Positions 34,265 through 45,752 of a DNA stretch of 64,000 bases are shown here, piece by piece. The stretch lies in contig BCJJ01000011.1 in assembly GCA_039545355.1 (NCBI GenBank), positions 454,702 to 518,701 on the forward strand. The letters run 5' to 3'. The position numbers and the translations under genes are program-made. Within the stretch, counting starts at the first letter, position 1; every line of letters starts with the position of its first letter. The notes beneath the pieces were generated by a model. The model worked only from the letters and a program-made list of their open reading frames with translations, was not told the DNA's origin and did not search any database. Origin of the DNA: Trichosporon coremiiforme. Taxonomy: Eukaryota > Basidiomycota > Tremellomycetes > Trichosporonales > Trichosporonaceae.

Positions 34265-35338
34265 GTTGTTGTTTTTGGCAGTCGGGGAAGAACGCAGATG
34301 AAGGCAAAGTGAGAAGTGAAGTCGCTCGAAAGGAAGGCAGGAAGGGGCAGCGGCGGGCGTTTGTCACTCGATGCACGGATGTTCACCGGGCCATGCAGTC
34401 GTGGTCGGCGTCGCGAGAGTGCCGGAAGGAGGGTGTGGTGAGGTGCGATGGAATGAGCGGTGACTGAGCAAGTGAGAATTCGTCGCCGAGCCGCGCGCAC
34501 ACAAGAGCAACAATGGCGGCGGCGGATGCCAGGGTGGGAGGGCCGGGAGGCGGTCCAAGCGGCACGCCAGCTAGGTCGGCAAACCAGGCACGGGAGCTGG
34601 AAGGCGTCGCGGGATAGGTGATGGTTCAATGGACGAGATCCCGTCTCACCAAGCATTCAGACGAAACGAGCGCTGTTCTGTCGAATGGTCGATGCGTCGT
34701 CTGAAAGTCTTTGCTCGCCATGTGCTCAGCTGAGGACGCGACCTAACCACCTCGCGCGATCACATGTGCACGATGCACGAAGACATTCAGCGATCCTTCA
34801 CAGCAGGTGCCCGGCACATCAGGTCAGCCTCTTGAATCGCGGCTGGCGGTCACAGATCCGCCAGAAGACAGGCGTAACGCTATACGAACAGCCTATACCG
34901 ACTAGAACAGCAGAATGGAACACAGAGAGACGAGCTGGGGGAAATCGTTAGACATACCCCAGTTCATGTGCTCATGTGAGAGTGTTGTAACGACCAGTAT
35001 GGCGGCGATATTCGCTCCCTGCAAGTTTCCGTCAAGGTCTGCTTCTGCCTGCGAGCTCAGATGCGCTGCAGGCCCCGGGGCTTGGATATCCGCAGCTCAC
35101 ATGCGCCGCACAAGGCGGCCGAACGATCTTGCTGACCCAACATGAACATGTTGACCGGCACAAAGAAGATCCTCTCTCCGGGCTACGGAGCACATTCAGG
35201 GGCCAGGGTCCGCTCGCCGACGGCCACCTCGACCTCCACTCTGTGCATCGCACCATCGCACCGAGAAATGTCAGCAATAACAGAATAGCATCACCGGAGA
35301 TTACAACAAGGGACCTGGGCCGAGAACGGCGGAAAGAT
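34265..35338. other. 1.07-kb intergenic spacer
   Basis: This region lies between the ERF4 start and the glutathione peroxidase stop, both on the minus strand, and includes the ERF4 promoter. A pyrimidine-rich leader is visible on the minus strand near 34270-34420. No other gene or RNA was recognised. Confidence 0.45.
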
Positions 35339-36213
35339 TTAGGCGTTGAGGAGCTTCTCGATCTTGGGCGCGATGGTCGCCGGCGTCGTCGTGGAGCCGA
35401 AGCGCTCGACGAGCTTGCCGTTCTTGTCGACGAGGAACTTGGTGAAGTTCCTGCGATGTCAGCTTACGGACAGTCTGAAGCAGGTGCAGGACGTACCACT
35501 TGATCGAGGTCGTGCCGGCGACACCGGCGGCGCCGGGCGCGTTCTGCGACTTGAGCCACGCGAAGACCTCGTTCATGTCGGAGCCGTTGACCTTGCTCTG
35601 TACACGTCAGCTCATTCCAAAGAAGCGTGAGCTCACCTTCTTGGCGAGAGGGAAGGTGACGCCGTGGTTAACCTGAGGAGTCAGTTGTCGACGAATACGA
35701 GCAACGGACCTGGCAGAACTCGGCGATCTGCTCGTCGTTGCCGGGCTCCTGGCCGTTGAACTCGTTCGAGGGGAAGCCGATGACCTCGAAGCCGCGGTCG
35801 TGGTAGTCCTTGTACAGCTTCTCAAGGCCGGTGTACTGTTGTCAGCTGCATGAGAACGCTTCTCTTCATACCTGGGGCGTGAAACCACTGCGGATCGTCA
35901 GCTTCTTGACTCATCGGCCCTAATCAAGCTGCACCTACCACTTGGACGCAGTGTTAACAATGAGGACAACCTTGCCCTTGAGCGTCGACTGCAATGTCAG
36001 CTTGGATCACGACATCGCTAAGCTCACGAAGTCGAGGTACTTGTCCTGACCAGGCAGCTGAGCCTTGAGGTCGTAGAAGGACTTGTCCCCGGCGTTGGCG
36101 GGGAGGTTCTCGTAGCCGAGCTTGGACTTGATAGCGCCGAACATGTCTGTAGAAGAGGATGCCTTGGATGAGGTGGTGAGATGTCTGGAAAAGGTGGCAA
36201 GACGGCGGCTCAT
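35339..36213 (-). CDS. Glutathione peroxidase (Cys type), two possible starts
   Basis: This is a thiol peroxidase of the Gpx/Hyr1 family, which reduces hydroperoxides with thioredoxin or glutathione. Seven exons were traced: 36213-36028, 35988-35939, 35887-35872 (16 nt), 35835-35710, 35672-35637, 35597-35497 and 35450-35339 (208 aa). The catalytic motif NTASKCGFTPQ is assembled across three exons, and the TGT Cys codon itself spans a splice site. Cys is used, not selenocysteine. VIGFPSNEFNGQEPG, with the Gln of the catalytic triad, and IKWNFTKFLVDKNGK, with the Trp-Asn pair, are intact. The first Met opens MSRRLATFSRHLTTSSKASS, a good mitochondrial presequence. The second, at 36144, opens MFGAIKSKLG, a cytosolic form. 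A third, upstream in-frame Met at 36261 is less likely. Confidence 0.93.
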
Positions 36214-36616
36214 TAAGTAGTTTAGCTGTTTCGAGGAAGCCGCAGCATGCGAGCGAACCAAATCTAGGGCGAGCTATCAGCAACGGGTGGCGTCTATCGT
36301 CATAGCCGTGCTGGCGGTGCCTGGCTGACCGGTGTCGGCCGGGCCAAGTGTCCGTCTCACGTCCGTTTTGACGATGCAAAAGTGAGTCAGATCAGTCAGC
36401 CGGCAAGATATTGCTGACAGAGACCCAGATCCGTGGCGGAAGGCAGATGTAGTCTCGTGTAGTCTCGATGCATACATTGATAAAGTATACAGGTAGTGCA
36501 AAAATATGATCTAAACGCTGAACCCTCTAACTGAAACGGTGGTGATGGAATAGCTGGCCGTGACTCCGGCCAATTTTTAAGTTTTCGCGGCCCAGCGTTG
36601 ACAAATTGTCTAAAGT
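36214..36616. other. Intergenic spacer
   Basis: This 403-bp stretch holds the glutathione peroxidase promoter and the DBP3 3' flank. It is AT-rich near 36480-36610, as expected of a 3' UTR. No gene was recognised. Confidence 0.45.
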
Positions 36617-38335
36617 CTAGTCGAACGTGATCTTGGTGGCCTTGGGCGCGTTCGTGGTATCCTTGTAGAACGCACCGTAGCTTCCGTGCTCCTTTTTCTT
36701 GATCGTGGACGGGAAACGGTCCATCTCCTTCGGCACCTCGGCGCCGGCGTCACGGAGGACACGCATAAACTCGCCCGCAAGCGACCGCTCGTGGTTCTCG
36801 CCAGTGAAAAAGGTAACGGCCTTTCCGGACTTGCCGGCACGGCCTGTTCGTCCACAGCGGTGGACGAAGTCCTCGGTCGTAAGGGGGAAGGTGACGTTGA
36901 TGACGAGGGCGACATCGGGGATGTCGAGACCACGGGCAGCAACATCCGTGGCGACAAGAACGTTAACGCTGCCGTCCTTGAAGGCGTCAAGGGCCTTGAA
37001 ACGGTCGTTCTGGTTCATGTCACCGTGGAGGGCACCAACCTTGTAGCCGGCGCGGCGGATGGTGTACTCAAGACGCTGAGCTTCCTTCTTGTAGAGACCG
37101 AAAACGAGAACACGGGCGCCGGGGTTCGACTTGAGGTGGTTGCGGAGGTGCCAGGTGAGGCGGCCGTCCTTGTCGCGGGGGTTGTCGAGGACCTCAACAA
37201 CCTGCTCGATACGCTTGTTGGCCGAGAGCTCGTCAGAGCCGACAGTGACCTTGACGGGCTCGGTAAGGAAAGACGACGCGAGACGACGGACAGATTCGGG
37301 CCAGGTGGCCGAAAACATCACGGTCTGGCGACCACCGTCGTGCTTAGGGCAGTGGGCGATGATGCGGCGGATGTCGTTCTCGAAACCGGCGTCGAGCATG
37401 CGGTCAGCCTCGTCGAGAACGAGGTACTTGACGCCCGAAAGGTCGAGGTCGCCAGAGTCGGCGAGGTCAAGGGTTCGTCCGGGGGTACCGACGACGATGC
37501 GGGTGTTGGGGGCGTTGATCTTGGCGATCTGCTCACCCTTGGGGACACCACCGAAGAGCGAAACGGCCTCAATGTTGAGCTGCTTGCCGAGCTTGACGAG
37601 GGTGTCGAACGACTGCTGCGCGAGCTCACGGGTAGGCGCGAGAACGAGCATGGCGAGCTTGCCCTTGCCTTTCTTGCCGGCGGGCGGGAGCTGGCTCAGC
37701 AGCTGCAGACCGGGCACACCGAACGAGAGGGTCTTTCCGGAACCAGTCTCGGCGATGCCGACGACGTCGCGCTTAGCCATGAGGGCGGGCCACGAGACGG
37801 ACTGGATGGGAGTCGGCTTCGAGAACGTGGACAGGAACTGGGTGATCGCAGGGTTGACGACGAGCGAAGCCATGTCGAGGTACGGCGGGTAGAGGGCGGG
37901 CTCGAGGGTGATGTTCTGCTCCTTGAGGAACGCCTTGTCGGCCTCGGTGAACTCGCGGGTGGGGACTGTCAGGGTAGCCTCAGCGGCCTCGGCGGCAGTA
38001 GCGGCAGCCTTGAGCTTCTTGAGCTGCTTCTTCGAGAGAGCGGGAGCCTCCTGGCCCTCGGCGGGGGTCTCGATGATGGTCTCAGCGGGGGTGGCGGGCG
38101 AGTCCTCCTTCGACTTCTTGGACTTCTTGGGCTCCTCGCCGTCGTCCTCAGCCTTGCGCTTCTTGTCCTTCTTCTCTTTCTTGTCCTTCTTGTCCTTCTT
38201 CTCCTTCTTCTCGGGGACAGGGGCGTCCTCTCCGGCAGCCTCGGCGGTGGCGGCAGCCTTGGCAGCCTTGCGGGCACGCTTCTCCTCCTTGAGCTTGCGG
38301 CGCTCTTCCTTGCTGATCTTCTCTTCCACCGACAT
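36617..38335 (-). CDS. DBP3: ATP-dependent RNA helicase Dbp3 (DEAD box, ribosome biogenesis)
   Basis: Dbp3 is a nucleolar DEAD-box helicase for 27S pre-rRNA processing in the 60S pathway. It is a single exon of 572 aa. Residues 1 to about 120 are Lys/Glu/Ala-rich ([16 protein letters not shown]), the nucleolar tail typical of Dbp3. The core shows [20 protein letters not shown] (Q motif), AETGSGKT (Walker A), [22 protein letters not shown] (DEAD), [22 protein letters not shown] and [10 protein letters not shown]. The start at [12 protein letters not shown] was chosen over an in-frame Met nine codons upstream, because it gives the family-like N-terminus. Codon bias is strong, as in highly expressed genes, and this explains the long antisense ORF across it. 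Confidence 0.95.
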   Translation of the reverse strand: MSVEEKISKEERRKLKEEKRARKAAKAAATAEAAGEDAPVPEKKEKKDKKDKKEKKDKKRKAEDDGEEPKKSKKSKEDSPATPAETIIETPAEGQEAPALSKKQLKKLKAAATAAEAAEATLTVPTREFTEADKAFLKEQNITLEPALYPPYLDMASLVVNPAITQFLSTFSKPTPIQSVSWPALMAKRDVVGIAETGSGKTLSFGVPGLQLLSQLPPAGKKGKGKLAMLVLAPTRELAQQSFDTLVKLGKQLNIEAVSLFGGVPKGEQIAKINAPNTRIVVGTPGRTLDLADSGDLDLSGVKYLVLDEADRMLDAGFENDIRRIIAHCPKHDGGRQTVMFSATWPESVRRLASSFLTEPVKVTVGSDELSANKRIEQVVEVLDNPRDKDGRLTWHLRNHLKSNPGARVLVFGLYKKEAQRLEYTIRRAGYKVGALHGDMNQNDRFKALDAFKDGSVNVLVATDVAARGLDIPDVALVINVTFPLTTEDFVHRCGRTGRAGKSGKAVTFFTGENHERSLAGEFMRVLRDAGAEVPKEMDRFPSTIKKKEHGSYGAFYKDTTNAPKATKITFD

Positions 38336-38864
38336 GTTGTGTGATTGGTGTGATGAATGCAAGTGGACGATCCGTGTGGAGGCGCATCATGTAGTGAGCC
38401 ATCCTTGAAACTTTTGGTGCCTGGCACGTGACTTGGCTGGGCGGTGGCGAGGATCGCCAGGTAGTCTGGGAAACCACGCCCTTCTCTACCCACCCCACAG
38501 CCCCACGCGCGGCTCGCTCCATAGCACACTGGCTGGCAAGGCTCGGTGGGCAGACTGCGGGCGGGAGGAGGACAGGCAGAGGCATTCAGTCTCGGATGAT
38601 CTGATTAGTAACGATGGGCTGCATCACTGTGGAACGATTTTCGATGTCGCGAAACCCTGGGGTACATTTTGGCTGGTAATCAAATGAGTCTATGGAATAT
38701 GGGAATATGAGAAATACGATAAGGAAGCCGACAAGCGGAGGTGTGGATAGTTGCGGTTGTGTTGTGTCTATGTATACAGTTGCTGGTAGCCCTCTGGGGC
38801 TGCGAGACGAAGTGCGAGCGCGGCGCTGTGCGTTGGCGCACTCGCGTGTTCGGCCAATGGCCGC
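38336..38864. other. Intergenic spacer
   Basis: This 529-bp spacer lies between two minus-strand genes and contains the DBP3 promoter. No further feature was recognised. Confidence 0.45.
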
Positions 38865-40828
38865 TTAAATACTCATGATGCTCATGAAGCGGAACTCCTG
38901 TCCGCCGTTCGGGTCGTCGGTCTCCTCAAGGAGGCGGCACGTGAGCGTGTGCTCGCCCGGCGGGATGTTCCAGATTTGCTTGGTCGAGCCCGTGTTGTAG
39001 GGGTTGGTCCAGTATCCCTTGAGGACGATGGAGAGGCCGTCGTTCTCGTGGTCGTCGACCCAGCACTTAACGTTGCCGAGACCAAAGTCCTTGCTCGAGA
39101 GGTAGTACAGGATAAGCTTGCCCTGCGTAGTGGAGAACTTGAACTTGACGCGCGAGCCCGGCGTCTTGCTCACGAGGTACTTCTTCTCGGGAGAGGAAGA
39201 CCACTCGTACCAGCCCTCGTTCTCGATCGGGGCCAACGGGTGACGCTCGCTGCTCGTGGACGCACAGAAGGGCGTGAGTTTGGGCGCCAGCGCGCCGTGC
39301 GCGTATTTGTCCATGAGGCGCTGAGGCGGCAGCGGGTCCTTCGGGTAGAGCTTGTCGACGTCGGTCGTGCCCTCCGCCTCCTCGAGCGCGTCCATCTCGC
39401 ACAGCTGAGAGTCCACGTAGGCGACCATCATCTCACCGGAAACCTTATGGAGAGGGCGACCGAAGTGGCGAATGTCGACGTTGTCAAGCGTGTCCTTGTT
39501 CTTATCCAGCCTGTGGTTCATCGTGGCGAACCAGTCCGCAACGGTGTCAGGGTACTCGAACATGTACGGCAGCATCGCGTTACGGCTCGAAAGCACTGGA
39601 GTGTCGTAGTAACTCGTCGTGCCGCCGTTCAGGTCACCGCCCATCGCGATGTTGTCGAACTTGAAGGCGAACACGTTGAAGACGAGGACCGCCGTGTGGT
39701 CGCGCTCCAGCATGGAGCGGAGCAGCAGCTCAAACGTCTCGATCATGGTGATGTGCAAGGGGTCGTTGATAGCGTTCTCCAGGATGACCAGATCGGCGTC
39801 CTCCGGTACGTGCAGATGCGAGCAGTACGCAAAGTAGTCGGATCCACGCGCAGGGACGGCTCCGTTGATGAAAGTGTTGTGACCATCGTTTGGGCCTGCC
39901 TCGCCCGACTGTCGCACGCTGTGCAGGATCGAGCCCTTGGCCGACGGGAATGTCGCGTTCAGGTGGTCAAACAGGATGCGGTGCATGTTGAACTCGCTGA
40001 GCACCTCACCCGTGGGATCTCTAAGCCCGTGACCCGTCGAGACAGAGCCGCCGAGGACACCCATCGACCATCCCTCACCACGGCGCATCTTGGCGAGCGC
40101 GCGGCGAAGGCGGTGGTTCGTTCCCGAGTACATGATGCCGCGCGTCATCGCATCGCGTCTGGAACATTGTCAGCGTCCCGACTCGAACATCAGAAACCAT
40201 CGCACACCAGGCACAGATGCTTAGCTCGCGGCACGGCGCATACGTAGTAGGCGTATGCACGGTGTGCGCCCACGCGGATCCGCCGTAATCGCAGAGGCAA
40301 ACTTTGTCCGCGCTGATCGACCGCATGTCGAGGATGCTTAGCGCATTGTGATGGGGCCGGCCCGGCCCGTCGGAAACGTGCTTCGGTCGGCGCGCAGCAA
40401 CAACAGCGTCCCGGAGCGGGAAGCGCGGCCTCATGCCCAAGCCCGTTCACTAGTACTCACCCCCACTTCTCGCAGAGAGCCTTGCCCGTCTCTCCGGCGT
40501 CGCAAACATGGCACGAGCGCGGTGTCTTCGGTGCCGGCGGGGGCGGGGGCGGTGCGGCCTCAGTCTTCTCAGCCTCGGCGATGACCTCCTGAACGTCCTG
40601 CACGTTCGCTCCGTGCTTCGATCCGCCGCCGTGCTTCACGTTGGTCTCGGCGGCAAAGTCGTAGTCGGCGAAGCGGCCGAGAGCGCTCTGGGCGCGGTGC
40701 TCGGTGACATACTGGGAGAGGGCGGTGTCGAGGTCGAGCCCGCGGATGGTGAAGAGGTATAAGGGGACGGCGAGGAGTACGACGTTGAGGGCGAGGGAGA
40801 GCCGGAGCCACGTCCGCCTGCGCTCCAT
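38865..40828 (-). CDS. Type II membrane protein with SGNH/GDSL-like domain
   Basis: The exons are 40828-40461 and 40158-38865 (553 aa). After a short basic N-terminus (MERRRTW), residues of about 8-28 are one hydrophobic helix (LSLALNVVLLAVPLYLF), so this is a type II membrane protein, probably Golgi. A Pro-rich stem (residues 85-100) precedes a Cys pair (CHVCDAGETGKALC). The luminal part opens with WSMGVLGGSVSTGHGLRD, which fits block I of SGNH hydrolases (G-x-S), then LVILENAIND and other segments compatible with that fold. The last 120 residues look like a separate beta domain (VKFKFSTTQGKLILYYLSSK). In related capsule-forming yeasts, SGNH-fold enzymes transfer or remove O-acetyl groups on surface polysaccharide. 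That role is inferred and the activity cannot be read here. Confidence 0.7.
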
Positions 40829-43800
40829 GGTGAGGATGTATTAAGGAGTGTGAGGTAGTTGGGATGGAGAAGGAGGGAAGATGCAATGGAGGGAAGGGAA
40901 AAGTGTTGGCTATCGGTCTGGCCGGACGGCTGCAGTGCGTTTAGTGCGCGTCGGTAGTGGCTCGGTGGGTGAGGTTTGATAAATGGAGATCTGGCCTGGG
41001 ATCGGCACGGGAGAAGCACCCAGCATATCTTCAGCCCGGCTGCACGGCTGCCTGGCTGCAAGCAGGTGTCCTGCAGGCAGCGTGCGCAGGAAGCGGCGAG
41101 TCTGGCTTCGGGCTCCTGAGCTCTGCGACTGCCTCCAGACAGCGTCTGGGCCAACGACCAAGGCAGACAGCGTGCAGGAATGTCAGGAGCGCAGGGACGA
41201 AGGGGGCAATAAATGAATCGCGTGAATTGGCAGGCGGCTTGAAACGATGTCGAAACTTGCGCAGCTGGACCCTGAGCTGACCCTGGTCTAGCTCTATTCC
41301 AGCCGAGCATCTCCCTCAGCGTTGCTCCGCTGCGCACCTTAGCGCCTTCTACCTTTGGCGCGTGTAGAACGTGCTGCCCGCGCTTGTGCGTGTATGCTTG
41401 TCTCCTGTTCGGTTCAACTGTGCGCCTCTGCAGCGCTTTTCACTTTGGGGCCTTGTATGGTCTGGAGAGTTTGTTTGGGCGTGGGAGGTTGCTCGGTCTT
41501 AAGCACGCATAAGTTTCGCTCCCAACTTTTTGGGACATGGGTCTGCAGACAGACGCACAACGTGGGACAGAGAGAGTACGTACTCGGGTCTGTTGCAATC
41601 GAGCAAGCACCCAAAAATGTCGCCTGCCTGCTTGCCTGGCTGTACCGTAGGGTCAGAGAGGTGTTCAGGGTTTATCAGGCACGGGCGTCCCAGTTGCACT
41701 TTCGACACGCGAGGTCAGCGATCAGCGAGGAGGCAACGATGCATGGCGCTGCGGAGTGCTTTTGGTCTGCTTGCTCAAGACTGCAACGGACCTGTTCCTG
41801 CTGTCGTCTAGACAGTTGCCGTAGCTTCCGGAAGCGACCCAGACATCATGAGGCTGCAGGAGGACTCTGAGAAAAATAAGTGGGACAGCGTCCCGTAAAG
41901 CCCGCTACCCTGTCCTCCTCCAGGTCTCATCGTTATCTTCGGGCTCACCCATTCGCAAGCAATTGGCCACGCACAACCCGACCCACTCCGGCCACTGTCC
42001 AGAAACCTTCTGTGTCCGATGACTCATGTCCTTCGTCCAAGCAGACTCGCCTCGACTGACGAGCATATGCGAGGGTTTGGTGGGAGACAAGCAGGCGCAC
42101 ACGACGCACAACCGCAGGTCTGAAAGGAACACACGAAGCACGTAACTGGAGTGACGAGGGGTTCGCTCCTCGTGCCTTCATTTCTCCCTTGGGCGTGCAC
42201 ACCACAAAGTACGGCATGATCCGTCTTGCGGGCATGACAATCGCAGGATATCGGGCTCGAAGGGAAGGCCCATCACGTCAGCCAACATAATCCACGATAT
42301 TACCCAAGCGTGCTAAGCAAAGCTTGCGACGCGCTCTGCTCCACGATATAATCAAGCGAGCTGGAGGCACGAGCTCCCGGTTCAGGTCTTAAACAGTGGG
42401 TTTCGGGTGGCTCTCCGTTCTTTTTGGAAGAGGAGCAGGATCGTCTAGAGAGGAGCTGCGCTAGACAGTGCGCTGCATATCCCGGCTGACCCAATGCGTG
42501 CAATGCGGGGAGTAGCCGACGGCTGTGGCAGTGGCTGTGATGGGCGACTCCGAGCTCAACCTCTCAACAAATTGCCTCCCGAGATCCTGTCACACTCCGA
42601 CTCGTGTGGGCTTCACAGAGCGTCCACTGTCATGGAACGAGCACCCCGGTTCAAGCCTGAAGGACGAGGAGTGTCCGGGAGGGGCGTCGTCAGCAACAGA
42701 GCGTGAATTGCAGCTTGCCGTGAATTGGGTGCCTCTGCGTGCTTCACATTCCATTGTCACGGATCGGCAGCAATGAGTGGCGATCGTGGAGAGGTTTGGC
42801 GATTGAGATAACACACAGAGACACTTTCAGAGCTCCGGGAGGTCGTCCCCGACAGCGCGACAGTTCAGAACAAGCACAGTATCACACAGCTGCGCTGGCT
42901 GGCCAACTAAATGAGAACAAGCTGTCAAGTGCACGAATGCTTAAAGCAATGATGGTGCCAGAGCGCCGCAGCGCAAGCTCAAAGCCGAATCAGTTGTTAA
43001 TCCAACACAACTCAATCCCACCCCTCCTCCTCTTCATCACACTTCCCGAACGTCCCCACTTATACCTATCCCCAGTGCCTCAGATTCATACAGACCACAT
43101 GCTCAACCTTCCAACTCTCAACTCTACTCCGTCTTTCTCACGTTCCTCTGCCCTCCTTTGTGTCAGGTCCGCCGACGTGGTCCGACGTGGCCACGTCCTT
43201 CACCTCGATTTGAGCGTCACGCCGAGCTCGCTGCCTCTTGTTGGTCGGGATGAGACAATGCTCATGCGGTCGGCGCGACGCAACCGAGTGAACCGAGTCA
43301 CGCGCTGATAGCGCTCACCCGACCAAAGATGACGACAGCCATCCTCCTCGAACGAGAGGGGATGAGGGGCTCTGATGCTGCGGGCGTTTCATCCACTCAC
43401 CTTCGACTTTCGGCGCCCGGTTCGGCATCCCCTATCCTTGTCGGCGATGTTACGGCGTGTCGACGGTATCGGCGCACGCTATGCGGACTACGGCGCTGCG
43501 GACGGAAATCGGTACTCTATAACGTGGTCGGCGTTGATCGTCTGTCATGTCTGAGAGCTGTTGCCAGTCTCGGACAGGTTCAGACGTCAGTCTCGACCTC
43601 ACGAACGACAGCCTCGGCGTTCCGAAGATTGTCTGAGTCGGATAGGCTTTGGGCATGGCACCGCACACTACACTCACTGCGCCCGATCTCCTCAGATGCT
43701 CACCGAGGAACCAAGGTAAAGCAAAATGCGTACATGAATGCACTGTATTCATTATGCGATAAAGCCCGGCACTCGGCCGGGCGACAAGTATGGAAACAAA

Positions 43801-43893
43801 GCCGCTTGGGCGGGTAAGTCTACAGGTTGTGTACCAAAATCGTCGTCTGCTCTTCTCTCGCTCTATGTCTCGACATCTCCGACAGCGCATCGC
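40829..43893. other. 3.07-kb gene-poor stretch
   Basis: No convincing gene is present. ORFs of up to 189 codons occur (41355-41870, 42739-43308) but have no family content, splice support or sensible composition. The stretch near 42990-43160 is pyrimidine-rich like a leader, yet the ORF after it is short and unconvincing. A perfect 8-bp hairpin with a TTCG loop is at 42154-42173. Decayed transposon sequence is possible, but I could not match either end. Confidence 0.5.
42154..42173. other. Perfect stem-loop with TTCG tetraloop
   Basis: ACGAGGGG, TTCG, CTCCTCGT forms an 8-bp stem (one G-T wobble if transcribed from the plus strand) closed by the very stable UUCG loop. It stands alone in a gene-poor stretch. 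It may be chance or part of an unknown RNA. Confidence 0.5.
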
Positions 43894-45752
43894 TTAGTGG
43901 TTGCCCCTATGCAACGGAGCGAGGTGCTTCCACTTCGGGTCGTTCTGGTACTTGCCCTCGACAACCTTGCGGGCCTCGGCGTACCAGTCCATCGTCATCA
44001 GCCTCTCGATGCGCTTCAGTTGGCCCTCCTTCCTCATCCAGTCGGGGATGAAGCGGCCGATCTGCGTCGCGGCCGCGCGCTGCATCGCCTGGCTCAGGCC
44101 GTCGAGGTCATCGTGTCGGACGTGGTACACGTGCGGCTCGGGCGTGAAGCGGAGCGCGTCCTGCTGCGTGTGCCAGTGCTGTCTGTCGTCGGGGTCGTCG
44201 GCGCGCCAATCCTCGATGATGTTGATGAAGGGCACGCCCAAGCAGAGACCCCAGTATGGCGACGGAGAGAGCTTCGGGTTTCCGATTCCCACGAGCATCT
44301 TGGAGCGCGCCAGAGTCTTAGTGTACTCGGCTTGCGGCATGCGGCCAAGGCTCACGATGCCCTCGGGCAGCTCCTCCGTCGTTCCGTCCGCATCGCGCTC
44401 GCGCCCAGCCGTCGAGACAAGCTTGAACGCCACCTCCTCACCCCCGACCCGGGCGGGCGGCACGCTGTCACGAGCCTGTCCCAGAATGCCCTTGAACCCG
44501 TTCTCTTCGCTAAAGTACTTGGGCTCCTTGGCGAGGATGAGCCCACGGTGCTCGCGCTCGTCGTACACCTCGTAGCCGAGACAGCGGTCCTCGATGCTGT
44601 ACCCGATGAACTGGTTGCCCTCGCCGTTCCACGTGATCTTGCTGTAGTCCTCAGGTGACAGCGTCCACTGCCCTCCGAGGTCCGTAACCGGGTTCTCCCA
44701 GAAGTGCAGCACGAACGACTTCCAGTACGGGATGCCCTCCGGGTACAGGTGTGACTGGATGCAGGCTTTGCGACCGACCTGCCATGTTCCGTCGGCATCG
44801 GCCTCGTGCGCCTCGAGCTCTGCGTAGTTCGTGTCATTACGTGCTATGCAGTGGGCGAACTCGTTCGGCTCCCAGATCACCGCCTGCACCATGCTAGGGA
44901 TCTTCTGGTACACGAGCAAAGTGTCCATGTGTCCGCTCGTGAAGAGGAAGGTGTAGTTCAGCTCGCGAATGCCGTTCAGCATCGACCGCGCCCTGAGTGT
45001 CAGCTGAGCACAAGTCATGGGTAGCCCTGGTACGCCGCACCGGTGTGTGCCGTGGCGCAACCGAAGTGACTCACCAAACGTCCTCTCCACCAACACCTCC
45101 GACTTCGCCGCCGCGGAAGTGCTGGCTGACGCCAATGACGACCTTCTCCTGATTCGTGCAGTTGGCCCACTCGACACACTCGATAAGCCGGTCGAGCTCG
45201 CCCCAGTTCCGGTCGCGGGTTGGCGAACCGTGCGTTGCCGGGTACATCGTTTGAAGCAGTCCCTTGAGCACACGGACCTCGTTCGCCTTGTCCTTGTCAC
45301 CTGGCCGCATGTCGTTGAATGGCTTCATGACCTTTCCACTCTGTTCGCGAAGGAAGTCTGTCGTTGACGCCCGCGCTTTAGGGTGGGACACGAAACCAGC
45401 CAGGAACAGGATGGCGCCCAGCAGAAATAGTATCGGTACGCGGCGCGCATGCCTGAAGTCAGCGTGGTGCACACGAGCAAGCTCAAGACGTGATACGGGG
45501 CGTGGTGGCTTACGAATGGGCCAGCGGGGGGATCGTCCTGATCGCTGTGTAGTCTGGACAACTGCGACACTCTTCGGCGGTCTTATACAGCCCGCCAGCA
45601 CCATGCACGTTCCGCTCCAGCAACACAGAGCATACTCACAACCAGTATCGCCACCCGCGCCAGCCGAGGGGCAGCTTCTCTCTCCCGGCCTCGAGATCAC
45701 TGCGGAGCAGAGGCTCGCGATCCGGGTCTTCGAAGGACGCCGAGCCCGCCAT
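43894..45752 (-). CDS. Type II membrane glycosyltransferase, family 18-like (MGAT5-type)
   Basis: The exons are 45752-45640, 45452-45075 and 44992-43894 (529 aa). A cytosolic tail (MAGSASFEDPDREPLLRSDL) of about 38 residues leads to one membrane helix (VPILFLLGAILFLAGFVS), so the enzyme is probably Golgi-anchored with its catalytic part luminal. The luminal part has QAVIWEPNEFAHC, YLSIED-like and IGYSIEDRCLG segments. Near the C-terminus it has MLVGIGNPKLSPSPYWGLCL and GVPFINI, which resemble the donor-site region of GT18 enzymes (GxGxPxxxPxxxxAxxxGxxFxN). GT18 animals' enzymes add beta-1,6-GlcNAc to N-glycans; the donor and acceptor here are unknown. It is one gene-poor stretch away from the SGNH protein, on the same strand, and the two may act on the same surface glycan. 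Confidence 0.68.

Noticed and set aside
36686..38344. 552-codon ORF on the plus strand
   Set aside because: It is exactly antisense to DBP3. The open frame results from strong GC3 codon bias, and the translation (long Leu/Gly/Glu/Val runs) resembles no protein.
38949..40247. 432-codon ORF on the plus strand
   Set aside because: It is antisense to the SGNH-domain gene; the composition is Arg/Val-rich shadow sequence.
41355..41870. 171-codon Cys-rich ORF
   Set aside because: The Cys appear scattered, there is no signal peptide with a cleavage site that fits, and base composition matches the non-coding surroundings.
42739..43308. Possible gene of 189 codons after a pyrimidine-rich leader
   Set aside because: No family content, no splice support, and the ORF starts far upstream of the leader-like DNA. 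A shorter version from 43099 is also unconvincing.
43738..44658. 306-codon ORF on the plus strand
   Set aside because: It is antisense to the GT18-like gene, whose three exons splice into one frame of 530 codons.
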